Of a stretch of DNA of 43,798 bases, positions 19,127 through 27,411 are shown one piece after another. The DNA comes from Acidobacteria bacterium RIFCSPLOWO2_02_FULL_61_28. GTDB lineage: Bacteria > Acidobacteriota > Terriglobia > 2-12-FULL-54-10. The position numbers were made by a program, and so were the translations under genes. The stretch's first letter is position 1, and each line of letters begins with the position of its first letter. The notes under the pieces were generated by a model. That model was not told the origin of the DNA. It did not search any database and saw only the letters and a list, made by a program, of their open reading frames with translations. The stretch lies in the NCBI GenBank assembly GCA_001767035.1, contig MEKR01000196.1, positions 32,336-76,133 of the forward strand. The letters run 5' to 3'.

Positions 19127-19155
19127 AGTATACCGGCGGGGCGGCTGCGCGTCAA
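19127..19155 (-). promoter_or_regulatory. Sigma-70-type promoter for the small gene at 18839-19087
   Basis: On the minus strand TTGACG (19150-19155) is followed after exactly 17 bases by TATACT (19127-19132). Each differs from consensus by one base. Predicted start of transcription is near 19120, about 33 bases before the GTG start. Confidence 0.7.
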
Positions 19156-19200
19156 AATCCTCCAACTTACGTTCGTTCCCGACTTTGACGAACCCCTTTG

Positions 19201-19237
19201 CCCGCTCCCTTATCCCGCAAGGCGGGACGGCTCGGAT
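19201..19237 (+). repeat. Dispersed hairpin repeat family 1 copy after comEC
   Basis: CCCGCTCCCTTA, hairpin TCCCGCAAGGCGGGA, CGGCTCGGAT. It lies 9 bases beyond the comEC stop in the direction of transcription and is nearly identical to the copy at 18803-18839. Confidence 0.8.
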
Positions 19238-19246
19238 TCGCGCGGC

Positions 19247-21892
19247 TCAGAACACCGCGAACGGCGGCCAGGGGCGAAGCGTTTCGCGGAAGGTATGCAC
19301 CTCGATGCGGTTTCCGTCGGTCAAGACGGTCGTCGCGCCATCCTGATCCGTCCGCAGAATCCGAGTTCCGGCTTGCCGAAGCCTCTCCAAAGTCTCTTCA
19401 TGCGGATGGCCGTATTGCCGATTGGGGCCGACGGATATGATCGCGAAACTCGGCGAGACACTTTGCAGAAACGCTGCGGTGGTTGAGTCATTGCTGCCAT
19501 GATGAGACACTTTGAGCGCGTCGCTTCGCAGTGCCATTCCCGTGTTCAAGAGCCGCCTCTCCACAGTTGCCTCGGCGTCTCCCGAAAGCAGGAAATGCCT
19601 CCCGCCGTATCCCAGACGCAGGACCAGGGAGTCGTTGTTTTCGTTCTCCGTGGGAACATAATCCGGGGATGGCCAGAGAACCTGCACATCCGCGCCATCC
19701 AATTCCCGGCGGCTCCCGGCGGACTGCTCCCGGAGCGGAATGCGCCCCACAGAAGCAGCCTGCAACCGCTCGGCTGCCGTCTTGCTTCCGGCGCCAAACC
19801 ACAACTCGCCGGCGCGGAAATTCCCGACGACACTGCGCATTCCGCCGTAGTGATCCACATGCGCGTGCGTCACCACAACGAAGTCGAGTGTCTTGATCCG
19901 CCGGGACCAGAGGTAGGAAGAGACCACATTCTCGCCCAGATCGAAGCCCGGGCGCGGGAATTCGTCGGTAAAATCCGGTCCCCTGCCCGCGTCCACCAGC
20001 ATGGTTTTCCCTCCGGGGAAAGCAACGAACAGGGCATCGCCCTGGCCCACGTCGAGCGCGGTGACTTCGAGCTTGCCGGGAGAGATCAGCGGGCGGTACG
20101 GCGCCAGTGTCAGCACGATACACAGGCCCAGCAAGCCCGCTGCCGCCAGCCACGTCCAGCGCGAGCGTCGTTCCACAAGGACGGCCAAACCCACCAGTAA
20201 CGCCAGAAAGCCGACCGTCAGCCAGACCGGCGGGGTGGGCACGCGCCGGGTCAGTCCCGGCAGAAGCGCGCTCCAATAGGCAACCCACTGGAACCCTGCG
20301 CTCAGAACGCCCAGCAAACCGCCGCCAAGCGCCGCCACCGGCCAGGAGACAAGCGATACGGCCAGCACGACAAACCCCGCGGGAATCAGCACGCCCGTTA
20401 GGGGAATGATCAGCAGATTGGCTAGGACGCCCGACCAGGTCACCCGGTGGAAGTAGAGCGCCATCACCAGCGCGAAGCCGGCCTGCATGAACAGAGTGAA
20501 GACAACCGCTTCCAGGAGGGCGGTTGTCCCGGAAACCATCGCTTTCAGCCCGGACCGCAGCCAACGCCAGTGTCTTGCGCCGAGTCGCGCCGGGTCGCAG
20601 AAATAGTCGAGGAGGGTGCGCGCATCCATTCGGAACTGCGCCTGGCGCGGTTCCAGGTTGCGGTCTCTTTCATTGTCGTCCAACTCGCGCGACGCCGCCC
20701 GGTACGGGGAGATAGTCCACTGGATCACAGGAAGGGCAATGCTCGCCAGGACCAGCACCGCCAGAAACGAAAGCTGGAAACTCGCGTCCCATAGGTCAGA
20801 CGGATAAAGAATGAGGAGAAACAGCGCCGTCGCGGCAATCGAGTTCAGCAAGGCACGCTGGCGATAGACGAGCCGGGCCACCAGATAGATGAGAACCATC
20901 CACATGGCCCGCACCACGGGCGTTCCGGACCCGGCGACGGCAGTGAAAGAGACCACCGAGCCAGCCACCAACAGCGTGCTCCAACCATTCGGGACCCGAA
21001 CCAACGAGAGCAACCAGAACAGGCCCGCTGCCAGCAAGCTCACGTGCAAACCTGACACCACCAGGACGTGATAAATACCGCTTGCTTGAAAGGCGGATTC
21101 GGTATCGAGATCGAGATCGTTGTCATCGCCGAGCAGGATTGCCTTCAGAACCGCGCCGTGGCTCGGCCGGCCGGACTCCGCAGGAAAGCGCCGGTCGAGA
21201 TACCCCAGCAGGCGGCTCCGAAGGCCGTGCAGCGCCGCACCCCACCGGTTGCCTCCGTGACCGGGCAGCCGCGATACCTCTTCCGCGCGCACCACGCCCG
21301 TGAAGTCAATTCCCCGCCGCCGCGTGTACGCTTCGTAATCGAATGCCCCCGGGTCGAGGAAATTGCGCGGTCTCCGCAGCCGCCGTTCCGGGAGTGAAAG
21401 CGCCAGCCGCTCGCCATACACGACACCGAGGGAACGGGGATCAGGCGGCCGGCGAGCATCGGCCCGCCGCGGGAAATAATAGACACGGACTGCGCCTTGA
21501 GCGGGAAACGACTGCCCTTCCTGCTTTGCTTCTGACAACTCGAAGTCGAAATATTCGCCATAGGTTCGCTCCACAGGCGGCGTGCGGACCCAACCCAGGA
21601 GTTGGGACGGTTTTTCCAGAACGAAACGGCCCTGACGAGCCAGGCGCTCGATATGTCCGGGCGGCCGAACCGCATGTTCCTCAGCCGCGAGGAACGTCCC
21701 GCACAAAAAGAACCCGAGCAACGATACCAGCAGTCCTTGCGCGGCGCGCCCGGCGCGGGCGAGCAGTGCTGTCAGGAGCAGAATGATGGACAGCAGGAAG
21801 ACGTGCTCCCAGGCCGAGAGATAGAAATGCGGAGCGGTCGCGATGCCGGCCGCAAAGGCGGCGGTGATGGGCAAGAGCGGATAGCGGGTCAC
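19247..21892 (-). CDS. comEC: ComEC/Rec2-family DNA uptake channel protein
   Basis: ComEC forms the inner-membrane channel for transforming DNA. The 881-residue protein has the full layout: N-terminal membrane segments, a soluble OB-like DUF4131 region (about 60-220), the Competence membrane domain with GIYHVLVVSGLHVSLLAAGL, further membrane segments, and a C-terminal metallo-beta-lactamase domain with ALDVGQGDALFV and THAHVDHYGGM (near residue 675), then HHGSNDSTTAAFL. The linker between the membrane blocks (about 400-460) is charged and longer than usual. The start is a GTG at 21892 with no clear ribosome site. rlmD ends 13 bases upstream, so the two are likely one operon. No other competence genes are in the window. 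Confidence 0.95.
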   Translation of the reverse strand: MTRYPLLPITAAFAAGIATAPHFYLSAWEHVFLLSIILLLTALLARAGRAAQGLLVSLLGFFLCGTFLAAEEHAVRPPGHIERLARQGRFVLEKPSQLLGWVRTPPVERTYGEYFDFELSEAKQEGQSFPAQGAVRVYYFPRRADARRPPDPRSLGVVYGERLALSLPERRLRRPRNFLDPGAFDYEAYTRRRGIDFTGVVRAEEVSRLPGHGGNRWGAALHGLRSRLLGYLDRRFPAESGRPSHGAVLKAILLGDDNDLDLDTESAFQASGIYHVLVVSGLHVSLLAAGLFWLLSLVRVPNGWSTLLVAGSVVSFTAVAGSGTPVVRAMWMVLIYLVARLVYRQRALLNSIAATALFLLILYPSDLWDASFQLSFLAVLVLASIALPVIQWTISPYRAASRELDDNERDRNLEPRQAQFRMDARTLLDYFCDPARLGARHWRWLRSGLKAMVSGTTALLEAVVFTLFMQAGFALVMALYFHRVTWSGVLANLLIIPLTGVLIPAGFVVLAVSLVSWPVAALGGGLLGVLSAGFQWVAYWSALLPGLTRRVPTPPVWLTVGFLALLVGLAVLVERRSRWTWLAAAGLLGLCIVLTLAPYRPLISPGKLEVTALDVGQGDALFVAFPGGKTMLVDAGRGPDFTDEFPRPGFDLGENVVSSYLWSRRIKTLDFVVVTHAHVDHYGGMRSVVGNFRAGELWFGAGSKTAAERLQAASVGRIPLREQSAGSRRELDGADVQVLWPSPDYVPTENENNDSLVLRLGYGGRHFLLSGDAEATVERRLLNTGMALRSDALKVSHHGSNDSTTAAFLQSVSPSFAIISVGPNRQYGHPHEETLERLRQAGTRILRTDQDGATTVLTDGNRIEVHTFRETLRPWPPFAVF

Positions 21893-21905
21893 ATCGCAGA
21901 CGATT

Positions 21906-23195
21906 TTACCCGGATTGCTCCAAGTGCACTACGGTTTCGATGTGAAAAGTCTGAGGGAACTGGTCCACCAGATGGACCGAGCGGATCTGGTAAGGCTTTG
22001 GCGTGAGGCGAGCCAGGTCGCGGGCAAGCGTCGTCGGATCGCAAGAAACATAAACCAGCCGCCGGGCGCGTGTCCGCGGAAGCTGCTCGGCCACAGCGGG
22101 TGTCAACCCGGAGCGCGGCGGGTCCACGACCACCACGTCCCAGTTGTGCGACGTGGAGGCGAGAAATTTCTCGACGCTCTTGTGGAAGGTGCGGGCGCGG
22201 CCTCCCACAACGCCGACGTTCGCAGCCAAGTCTCTCGCGGCGGAAGCTTCGGCCTCAACCGCAACCACCTTTTCAAACCGCCGCGCCAGCGGGACCGCGA
22301 AGAACCCGACACCAGCGTAAAGGTCGAGCGCGCGGTGTCCTTCGAGGTCTTCGATCACCGCCTGGATCATCTTCTCATGCAGAAAACGGTTTGCCTGGAA
22401 GAAGGATTCGTGGCTGACACGGAAATGGAATTCCCCGACGCGATAGGTCGTCGCGCCACTTCCCCAAATGGTCTCCCGCTGCTGCGTCTGCTCCCGCCAG
22501 CAGACCGATTCGAGGATTGGAAACGCGCTCCGCAACGTCTCGCCGAATTCAGGCGGCGGCGCAGCGGAGGAATAGACCGTGGCGAGCATGGAGCGGTCGT
22601 TGTCGGAGGCAAACAGTTCGAGTTCCGCCGTGCCATCCGGGAAACAGGCGGCTCCCGCGCCGTCGCACAGCTTCGCCAGCACCTCATGGATGGCCGGTGA
22701 ACTGATCGGGCAACAGTTCACAGGGCAAAGCCGGTGGGAAAGCATCTCGTAGTATCCGATGCGGAACTCCTGGCCCTGCTTCTCGATCTGAAAGCGCACG
22801 CGGTTGCGATAATGCCAAGGCTCGGAGGCCGCCACGGAAATGGGAACTTCCAGGCGAATCTTCCCGATCCGCTCCAGACATTCCCGGAAAATTTCCTGCT
22901 TCAGCTCGAGCTGCTTTGGATAGGAGATATGCTGATACTGACAGCCGCCGCAGCGGCCGAAATAAGGGCAGTCCGGAACGACGCGGTCGGGACTCGAGGC
23001 CACCAGTTCCAGCACCTGCCCCCGTCGGACGCCCCGGCGACGTTCTTCGAGGCGTACGCTGGCCTGTTCACCCGGGATCACGCCCGCGACCAACACGACC
23101 CCGTGCGGCGTGCGCGCCAGGCCGTCGCCTCCATACACCATCTTCTCGATGGCGACCTCAAGGGTCTCTGCGGTAATCTCTGCGCCAGCACTCAT
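21906..23195 (-). CDS. rlmD: 23S rRNA (uracil-5-)-methyltransferase RlmD/TrmA-family
   Basis: This is a SAM-dependent RNA uracil C5-methyltransferase. Residues 10-68 form a TRAM RNA-binding domain; CPYFGRCGGCQYQH supplies three cysteines (76, 82, 85) of the 4Fe-4S cluster, with a later Cys in LCPVNCC. The catalytic part shows LDLYAGVGFFAVPLA, DPPRSGL and VSCDPTTLARDL with the nucleophilic Cys. RlmD (U1939) is the best guess; RlmCD-like double specificity cannot be excluded. The ATG at 23195 is chosen over a GTG at 23222 because GGAG lies 10 bases before it. It overlaps no neighbour and is followed by comEC. Confidence 0.92.
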   Translation of the reverse strand: MSAGAEITAETLEVAIEKMVYGGDGLARTPHGVVLVAGVIPGEQASVRLEERRRGVRRGQVLELVASSPDRVVPDCPYFGRCGGCQYQHISYPKQLELKQEIFRECLERIGKIRLEVPISVAASEPWHYRNRVRFQIEKQGQEFRIGYYEMLSHRLCPVNCCPISSPAIHEVLAKLCDGAGAACFPDGTAELELFASDNDRSMLATVYSSAAPPPEFGETLRSAFPILESVCWREQTQQRETIWGSGATTYRVGEFHFRVSHESFFQANRFLHEKMIQAVIEDLEGHRALDLYAGVGFFAVPLARRFEKVVAVEAEASAARDLAANVGVVGGRARTFHKSVEKFLASTSHNWDVVVVDPPRSGLTPAVAEQLPRTRARRLVYVSCDPTTLARDLARLTPKPYQIRSVHLVDQFPQTFHIETVVHLEQSG

Positions 23196-23233
23196 TGGGA
23201 AGCCACTCCGGGCTGCGCCCACAACGCAACCAC

Positions 23234-23929
23234 TTATAGATAAAACAGGCTCAGACGTGGCAGGTCAGCCTTTGCGAGCAGCTTTCGCGCCAGAAACTGC
23301 TTCTGAAGGTGCGCGATTTGCTCGCTGCCCATTTTCTGCCGCGCCGGACCGAGGGCCCGGTCCATCTCTGCGTGGATCGCCACGAGTTCCGCCTCCGGCG
23401 TGGCGTTTTGGAGAATGGAAAGCATCTTCTCTTCGAGCACGGTCAGACGCCGCTCAACCTCTTCCAGGTCCATCGGAACTGCGGTCTGGGCGGCCTCAGC
23501 CAACTCACCGAGCGAGGCTGCCAGTTGGCGAAACGTGGAGGCCGATTCCGGGCGGCCTTGCTCCTCAAAACCCTTCGCGGCTTTCCCGAGCGCCTCGGCG
23601 TTGCTCGCCAAAAACTTCGCCAGTTCCCCCCGGGGAATGGGATCGCCAGCAGAAGGGTGCGGAAGCGACGCGCGCTCGCCTTCTTCCGCGGCGGCCAAGA
23701 CTGCCTGGTGACAAAAGGCTAGCGAATTGACCCTCCGCGAGCGGTGGCGGCGCTTCTCGAATTTCTCAAAGGTCTGGTCAATGCCCTTGAGGACCGCTTC
23801 GATCGGGATATGGGCCTGCTTCCAGGTGTCAATCAAGGCCCAATCGAGCGTCGAGACGAGCAAAACCGTCCCTCGTCTTTTCCAAAAGTACTCTTCGATT
23901 TCCGTGAAATAGTTAAAGTAGTTCTCCAA
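23234..23929 (-). CDS. Unknown helical protein
   Basis: A 231-residue protein with no family I can name. It begins ENYFNYFTEIEEYFWKRRG followed by TVLLVSTLDWALIDTW, and has the pattern IPIEAVLKGIDQTFEKFEKRR. The middle and end are long amphipathic helices, with heptad-like runs around residues 150-215 (VERRLTVLEEKMLSIL), so a coiled coil is likely. No signal peptide and no metal motifs. The start is a TTG at 23929 preceded by AAGG. It lies between rlmD (11 bases to a possible rlmD GTG) and an O-methyltransferase, all on the minus strand. I recall similar proteins in Acidobacteria but cannot check that. Confidence 0.75.
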   Translation of the reverse strand: MENYFNYFTEIEEYFWKRRGTVLLVSTLDWALIDTWKQAHIPIEAVLKGIDQTFEKFEKRRHRSRRVNSLAFCHQAVLAAAEEGERASLPHPSAGDPIPRGELAKFLASNAEALGKAAKGFEEQGRPESASTFRQLAASLGELAEAAQTAVPMDLEEVERRLTVLEEKMLSILQNATPEAELVAIHAEMDRALGPARQKMGSEQIAHLQKQFLARKLLAKADLPRLSLFYL

Positions 23930-23947
23930 CCTTGCCTACCCGGTCCT

Positions 23948-24601
23948 TCAACGCTTCTTTACCGTCACGACCAGACCGTTGCCTTCCGTATAGAAAATCG
24001 TTTCCAGGTCCGGATTGCCCGTGACCTGCTTCACATAATCGGGAATCATGCTCAGGTTGTGGGCCAGCACCAAGCCGCCCGGACGCACCAAGGGCAGCAA
24101 CTTGTTCAGATAATCCACGTAGCCTTCCTTGTCGGCATCAATGAAGAGCAGATCAATCGGGTCTTTCAGTCGGGCAACATTCTCGTGCGCATCCCCCTCG
24201 ACGATGGTGACGATCCGGTCCACGCCGGCCTTCCGGAAGTGCTCACGGGCCGTAGCCGCGCGGCCAGGATCAATCTCGAAGGTGGTCAGCTTGCCGTCGG
24301 TCTTCTGAAGCGCAAGGCTGAACCAGAGACCGGAAATTCCGGTCGAGGTGCCGATCTCGACCACATTCGTTGCGCCCACGGCCTCCGTCAGCACTCGCAG
24401 CATCCTGCCGTCGCTGGCCGGGACGGAGGCCCACACTTCGCCGGCCTTCACAGCCTCATCCAGCACCGCAAGGATTTTCCTCTCCGCCGCGGTCTTGGGC
24501 AACGGCAGGCTCTCCGGCGCTCCTCGCCATCCGCGCCGCTGGGCCAGAGCCACAAAGCCTACGGCCAGCGCGAGGCCGATGATCACGCCCGTCCGTTTCA
24601 T
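23948..24601 (-). CDS. O-methyltransferase (class I SAM), membrane-anchored or exported
   Basis: A 217-residue protein. The first 22 residues (KRTGVIIGLALAVGFVALAQ) look like a signal peptide or anchor. The rest matches methyltransferase family 3: VVEIGTSTGISGLW (SAM site), TTFEIDPGRAATAREHF, and DLLFIDADKEGYVDYLNKLLPLVRPGGL, which holds the metal-binding acidic residues. An N-terminal export sequence on this normally cytosolic family is noteworthy. The ATG at 24601 has GGAGG 8 bases upstream, so longer starts are discarded. It is followed 18 bases later by the unknown helical gene. The substrate is unknown. Confidence 0.9.
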   Translation of the reverse strand: MKRTGVIIGLALAVGFVALAQRRGWRGAPESLPLPKTAAERKILAVLDEAVKAGEVWASVPASDGRMLRVLTEAVGATNVVEIGTSTGISGLWFSLALQKTDGKLTTFEIDPGRAATAREHFRKAGVDRIVTIVEGDAHENVARLKDPIDLLFIDADKEGYVDYLNKLLPLVRPGGLVLAHNLSMIPDYVKQVTGNPDLETIFYTEGNGLVVTVKKR

Positions 24602-24828
24602 CTCGGTTGCCTCCTTGACTCCCACCGGATTTTCATTCAGGGTTCGTCTGTTCAGTTCCATCATACAGCCAGAGGACTACTTGCAGCGCAACCATTCCGC
24701 TATTTCCGTATCCAATCGAAAGAGATTCTGTTTTGCTTCCCGATCTGGATTGAAGACGCTGCTGGATTCTGGAAGACTCCCTGGAAGACTCCGATGAAGG
24801 TTGGGTTCGGAACAGGAAAAATGGACCC
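24602..24828. other. Intergenic region between the DinB-like and O-methyltransferase genes
   Basis: No gene seen. It holds a short direct repeat CTGGAAGACTCC at 24769-24792 in two adjacent copies. No clear promoter or terminator. Confidence 0.4.
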
Positions 24829-25305
24829 TCAATGCCCCGGCCAAGGTGTCCCCAGAATCCGCAGATAGGTCAGCAGTTGCGCGCGGTGATGCACCTCGTG
24901 CTCGATGATCCCCAGCAGAATCACGTACCCCTTGCGGCGGAAGCCGAACTTCTCGTTGACAAACTCCTGCTCGAACCGCTCGGCAGGCATCTGCGCCACC
25001 AACTCCATCGTTTCATTGTGCGTCTTCTCGAGCATCTCGATTTCGTAGTTAATGTCGGTGACTTCACCCAGAATCGGGAAAAGGCCCTCCGGGATGCGCC
25101 GCTCGAAGTAGCTCCAACGGTCGTAGAGCGGCACCTGTCGGACGCCCGATTCCGAGTGCCAGACATGCCGCAGCAGCAGGCCCAATGACAGCGCTCCCTC
25201 GGCCGGGACCCACGCCACCTTGTCTCGCGGGATGTAAGGGTAGATCGTGCGGGTGCGCTTGCGTGTGACTTCCTTCTGCTTCAGAAACAATTCCCGAATG
25301 TCCAT
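24829..25305 (-). CDS. DinB-family (YfiT-like) putative metal-dependent protein
   Basis: A 158-residue four-helix protein of the DinB/YfiT superfamily. The three metal-binding histidines are visible: LLLRHVWHSESGVR, where His is in the second helix, and IIEHEVHHRAQLLTYLRILG near the end. DinB-like enzymes include thiol transferases that use bacillithiol, mycothiol or glutathione. Bacillithiol genes occur elsewhere in this window, so a bacillithiol-dependent role is a fair guess. The ATG at 25305 fits the family start (MDIRELFLKQKEVTRKRT). It lies 37 bases downstream of coaX. Confidence 0.88.
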   Translation of the reverse strand: MDIRELFLKQKEVTRKRTRTIYPYIPRDKVAWVPAEGALSLGLLLRHVWHSESGVRQVPLYDRWSYFERRIPEGLFPILGEVTDINYEIEMLEKTHNETMELVAQMPAERFEQEFVNEKFGFRRKGYVILLGIIEHEVHHRAQLLTYLRILGTPWPGH

Positions 25306-25342
25306 CTGTTCTTCCCGGGGAGCAAGAACCGCTACGGTGGAT

Positions 25343-26152
25343 TCATCTCGTTCGTTTTTTCTTCGCGCTCCGGCCCTTCGGTTTTCTCGGTTGCATCCGT
25401 TCCCAGAGAATTCGCAATCCGTCGAGTGTCAAAAACGGGTCGGTCTGCCGGAGGTAGCGCGAAACGCCGGCGAGCAATTCCGCCTGGCCGCCGGTGGCCA
25501 CGACGCGGCATCGGGGACCAAGTTCCGCCAGCATCCGTTCCAGGATTCCGTCCACCAACCCCAGACACCCATAGTACAACCCCGACTGGATGCTGCCGAC
25601 GGTGGTGGTTCCCACAACCGATTTTGGCTCGCGGATATCCACGCGCGGCAGGCGGGCAGTATGCGTGAACAAAGCTTCGGCGGAAATCCCCAAGCCGGGC
25701 GCGATCACGCCTCCCAGGTAGTCGCCCTTTGCCGAGATGGCGTCGAAGGTGATGGCGGTGCCGAAATCCACCACCACGCACGGCCCGCCGTATTTCGCGA
25801 ACGCGGCCACGGCGTTCACCACGCGGTCCGCGCCCACATCCTGCGGAGGCTTGTAATGGACACGCACGCCCGTGTCTCCATTCGGCCGGACAAAGACGGC
25901 GGGCAGTTGGAAGTACCGTTGCGCCACCTCTTCCAGCGCCGAATCGAGCTGCGGCACCACGCTCGCAATGATGATGCCGGTAATGCGGGCCGGGTCAACG
26001 CTTCCCAGGGCAAAGAGGTTCCGCGTCAGGATGCCCCACTCATCCACCGTCTGCTCGTGCAACGTGCTCAGCCGCCAGTGCGCCACCAGCTTCTTGCCGT
26101 CAAACACTCCCAGCACCGTGTTGGTATTGCCGACGTCAATGGCCAACAGCAT
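25343..26152 (-). CDS. coaX: Type III pantothenate kinase
   Basis: CoaX phosphorylates pantothenate, the first step of coenzyme A synthesis. Seen: LLAIDVGNTNTVLGVF (phosphate-binding motif at the N-terminus), YKPPQDVGADRVVNAVAA, VVVDFGTAITFDAIS with the catalytic Asp, and YLGGVIAPGLGISAEALF. 269 residues with a short basic C-terminal tail. The ATG at 26152 has GAGG 8 bases upstream; an in-frame start at 26170 is less likely. birA lies upstream, a common pairing of biotin and CoA cofactor genes. Confidence 0.96.
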   Translation of the reverse strand: MLLAIDVGNTNTVLGVFDGKKLVAHWRLSTLHEQTVDEWGILTRNLFALGSVDPARITGIIIASVVPQLDSALEEVAQRYFQLPAVFVRPNGDTGVRVHYKPPQDVGADRVVNAVAAFAKYGGPCVVVDFGTAITFDAISAKGDYLGGVIAPGLGISAEALFTHTARLPRVDIREPKSVVGTTTVGSIQSGLYYGCLGLVDGILERMLAELGPRCRVVATGGQAELLAGVSRYLRQTDPFLTLDGLRILWERMQPRKPKGRSAKKKRTR

Positions 26153-26191
26153 TACAGTTGCCTCTGACAAATTCGTTGTGGCTGACCGCGA

Positions 26192-26245
26192 CGTAGCGCC
26201 AGCGTCTTGCCGGCCCAGGAAGCCCCGGCTGGCCGGGGCGCTACG
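26192..26245. repeat. Long hairpin element across the birA stop codon
   Basis: Arms CGTAGCGCC (26192-26200) and GGCGCTACG (26237-26245) are a perfect 9-base inverted repeat, with a further GC-rich partly paired interior. The birA stop (26241-26243) lies in the right arm. There is no T-run, so this is a stop-codon-linked palindrome and not a standard terminator. Confidence 0.7.
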
Positions 26246-27260
26246 ACTCCGGCCGGACCAGGCCGCTCAGCACAGCCTCCACCTCGCCGTCGTCGCGGCG
26301 AACGAGGAGCATCCCTTCCGGCGAAAGGCCGACGGTCTCTCCGATGATAACGCGCTGGCCATCGGTCACGCGAACGCGTTTCCCGCGCGCGTAGCTCGAA
26401 ATCTCGCCGAAGCGCCCGACAATCGCCCCCGCCCCGCGCTCTTCGAGGCGATGATAATAGTGCTCGAGGCGTTTCAAAATCGAAACCAAGACCTCCAGGC
26501 GCGAGAAGCCGCGGCCCGCTTCGATCCGCAGCGACGTGGCCTCGGCAGCGAGTTCTGCGGGGATCTCCGCTTGGTTCACGTTGACGCCGATGCCGATCTG
26601 CGCGTGCTCCACGCGCTCGGGCTGCGCCGTCATCTCGACCAGGATGCCCGCGCATTTCTTGCCGCCGATCAGCACGTCATTGGGCCAGCGTATGTCCGGC
26701 CAGCGCATGTCCGGCCTTCGGATGTCTATCGGCAAGCTCGCGAGTTCGCTCACGGCTTCGGCCACCGAGACTCCGGCAAGCAGCGTCAGAATCGGCGCGG
26801 CGGCAGGCGAGAGCTTCGGGCGCAGGATCACGGTAAAGTAGAGGCCGGTTCCGCGCGGCGAAAACCAAGTCCTCCCGAAGCGCCCGCGCCCGGCGGTCTG
26901 CTCTTCGGCGACCACGAGTGTTCCGTGCGGCGCGTTCGCCGACGCCAGGCGCGCCGCCTCGCTCATCGTCGAGTCCACCTGATAATGATGATGGATGCGG
27001 CCGCCGAACTCCCCGGCGGGCAAGCTCCGCCGGATCATCCGGGGCGTCAGTACGTCCGGCGCCTTGACGAGTTGATAGCCGGTTCCCGGCAGGCCGCGGA
27101 TTTCCGCGCCCATCTCGCGCAGCCGCTCGATCAGTTCCCAGAGCGTCGAATGCGGCACGCGCAATTGCGAAGCGAGCTTCGTGCCGCTCAGCACCACGGT
27201 GGCGTTCTCGACCAAAACATCCACCAAACGATCCAGGTGCTGATCCAGTTGCTTCGCCAT
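26241..27260 (-). CDS. birA: Biotin--[acetyl-CoA-carboxylase] ligase, with HTH repressor domain
   Basis: BirA activates biotin and attaches it to the biotin carrier protein. It has an N-terminal winged helix (VVLSGTKLASQLRVPHSTLWELIERLREMGAEI), so it may also repress biotin genes; none are nearby. The ligase part shows STMSEAARLA, EEQTAGRGRFGRTWFSP (biotinyl-AMP loop) and RWPNDVLIGGKKCAGIL. The C-terminal SH3-like domain is present. The ATG at 27260 gives 339 residues; a GTG at 27281 lies in repeat-like DNA. Just before the RWPNDV motif there is a tandem duplication of a 15-base unit (26685-26729). Confidence 0.95.
   Translation of the reverse strand: MAKQLDQHLDRLVDVLVENATVVLSGTKLASQLRVPHSTLWELIERLREMGAEIRGLPGTGYQLVKAPDVLTPRMIRRSLPAGEFGGRIHHHYQVDSTMSEAARLASANAPHGTLVVAEEQTAGRGRFGRTWFSPRGTGLYFTVILRPKLSPAAAPILTLLAGVSVAEAVSELASLPIDIRRPDMRWPDIRWPNDVLIGGKKCAGILVEMTAQPERVEHAQIGIGVNVNQAEIPAELAAEATSLRIEAGRGFSRLEVLVSILKRLEHYYHRLEERGAGAIVGRFGEISSYARGKRVRVTDGQRVIIGETVGLSPEGMLLVRRDDGEVEAVLSGLVRPES
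26685..26729 (-). repeat. 15-base tandem repeat inside birA
   Basis: Two units of CCAGCG(T/C)ATGTCCGG differ at one base and are followed by a more diverged third unit. Translated, it gives RPDM, RWPDI and RWPND in a row, the last being the conserved WPND motif. The frame is kept. Confidence 0.75.
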
Positions 27261-27411
27261 GCTGTCCAGCCACAGAGGCACAGAGACACGGAGAAAAACA
27301 AGAGATAATAGAAGTCAGACTCACAGCTTCCGCGTTCCCATTCTGGCTCCTGACTCCCCCGGCCCGGCTGAGCGCCTGGCGCGGGCCGTGGCTGGATTCT
27401 GACTCCTGCTT

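Noticed and set aside
18839-19165. Longer version of the small gene, starting at 19165
   Set aside because: A TTGACG-17-TATACT promoter lies inside that extension, so the message starts later.
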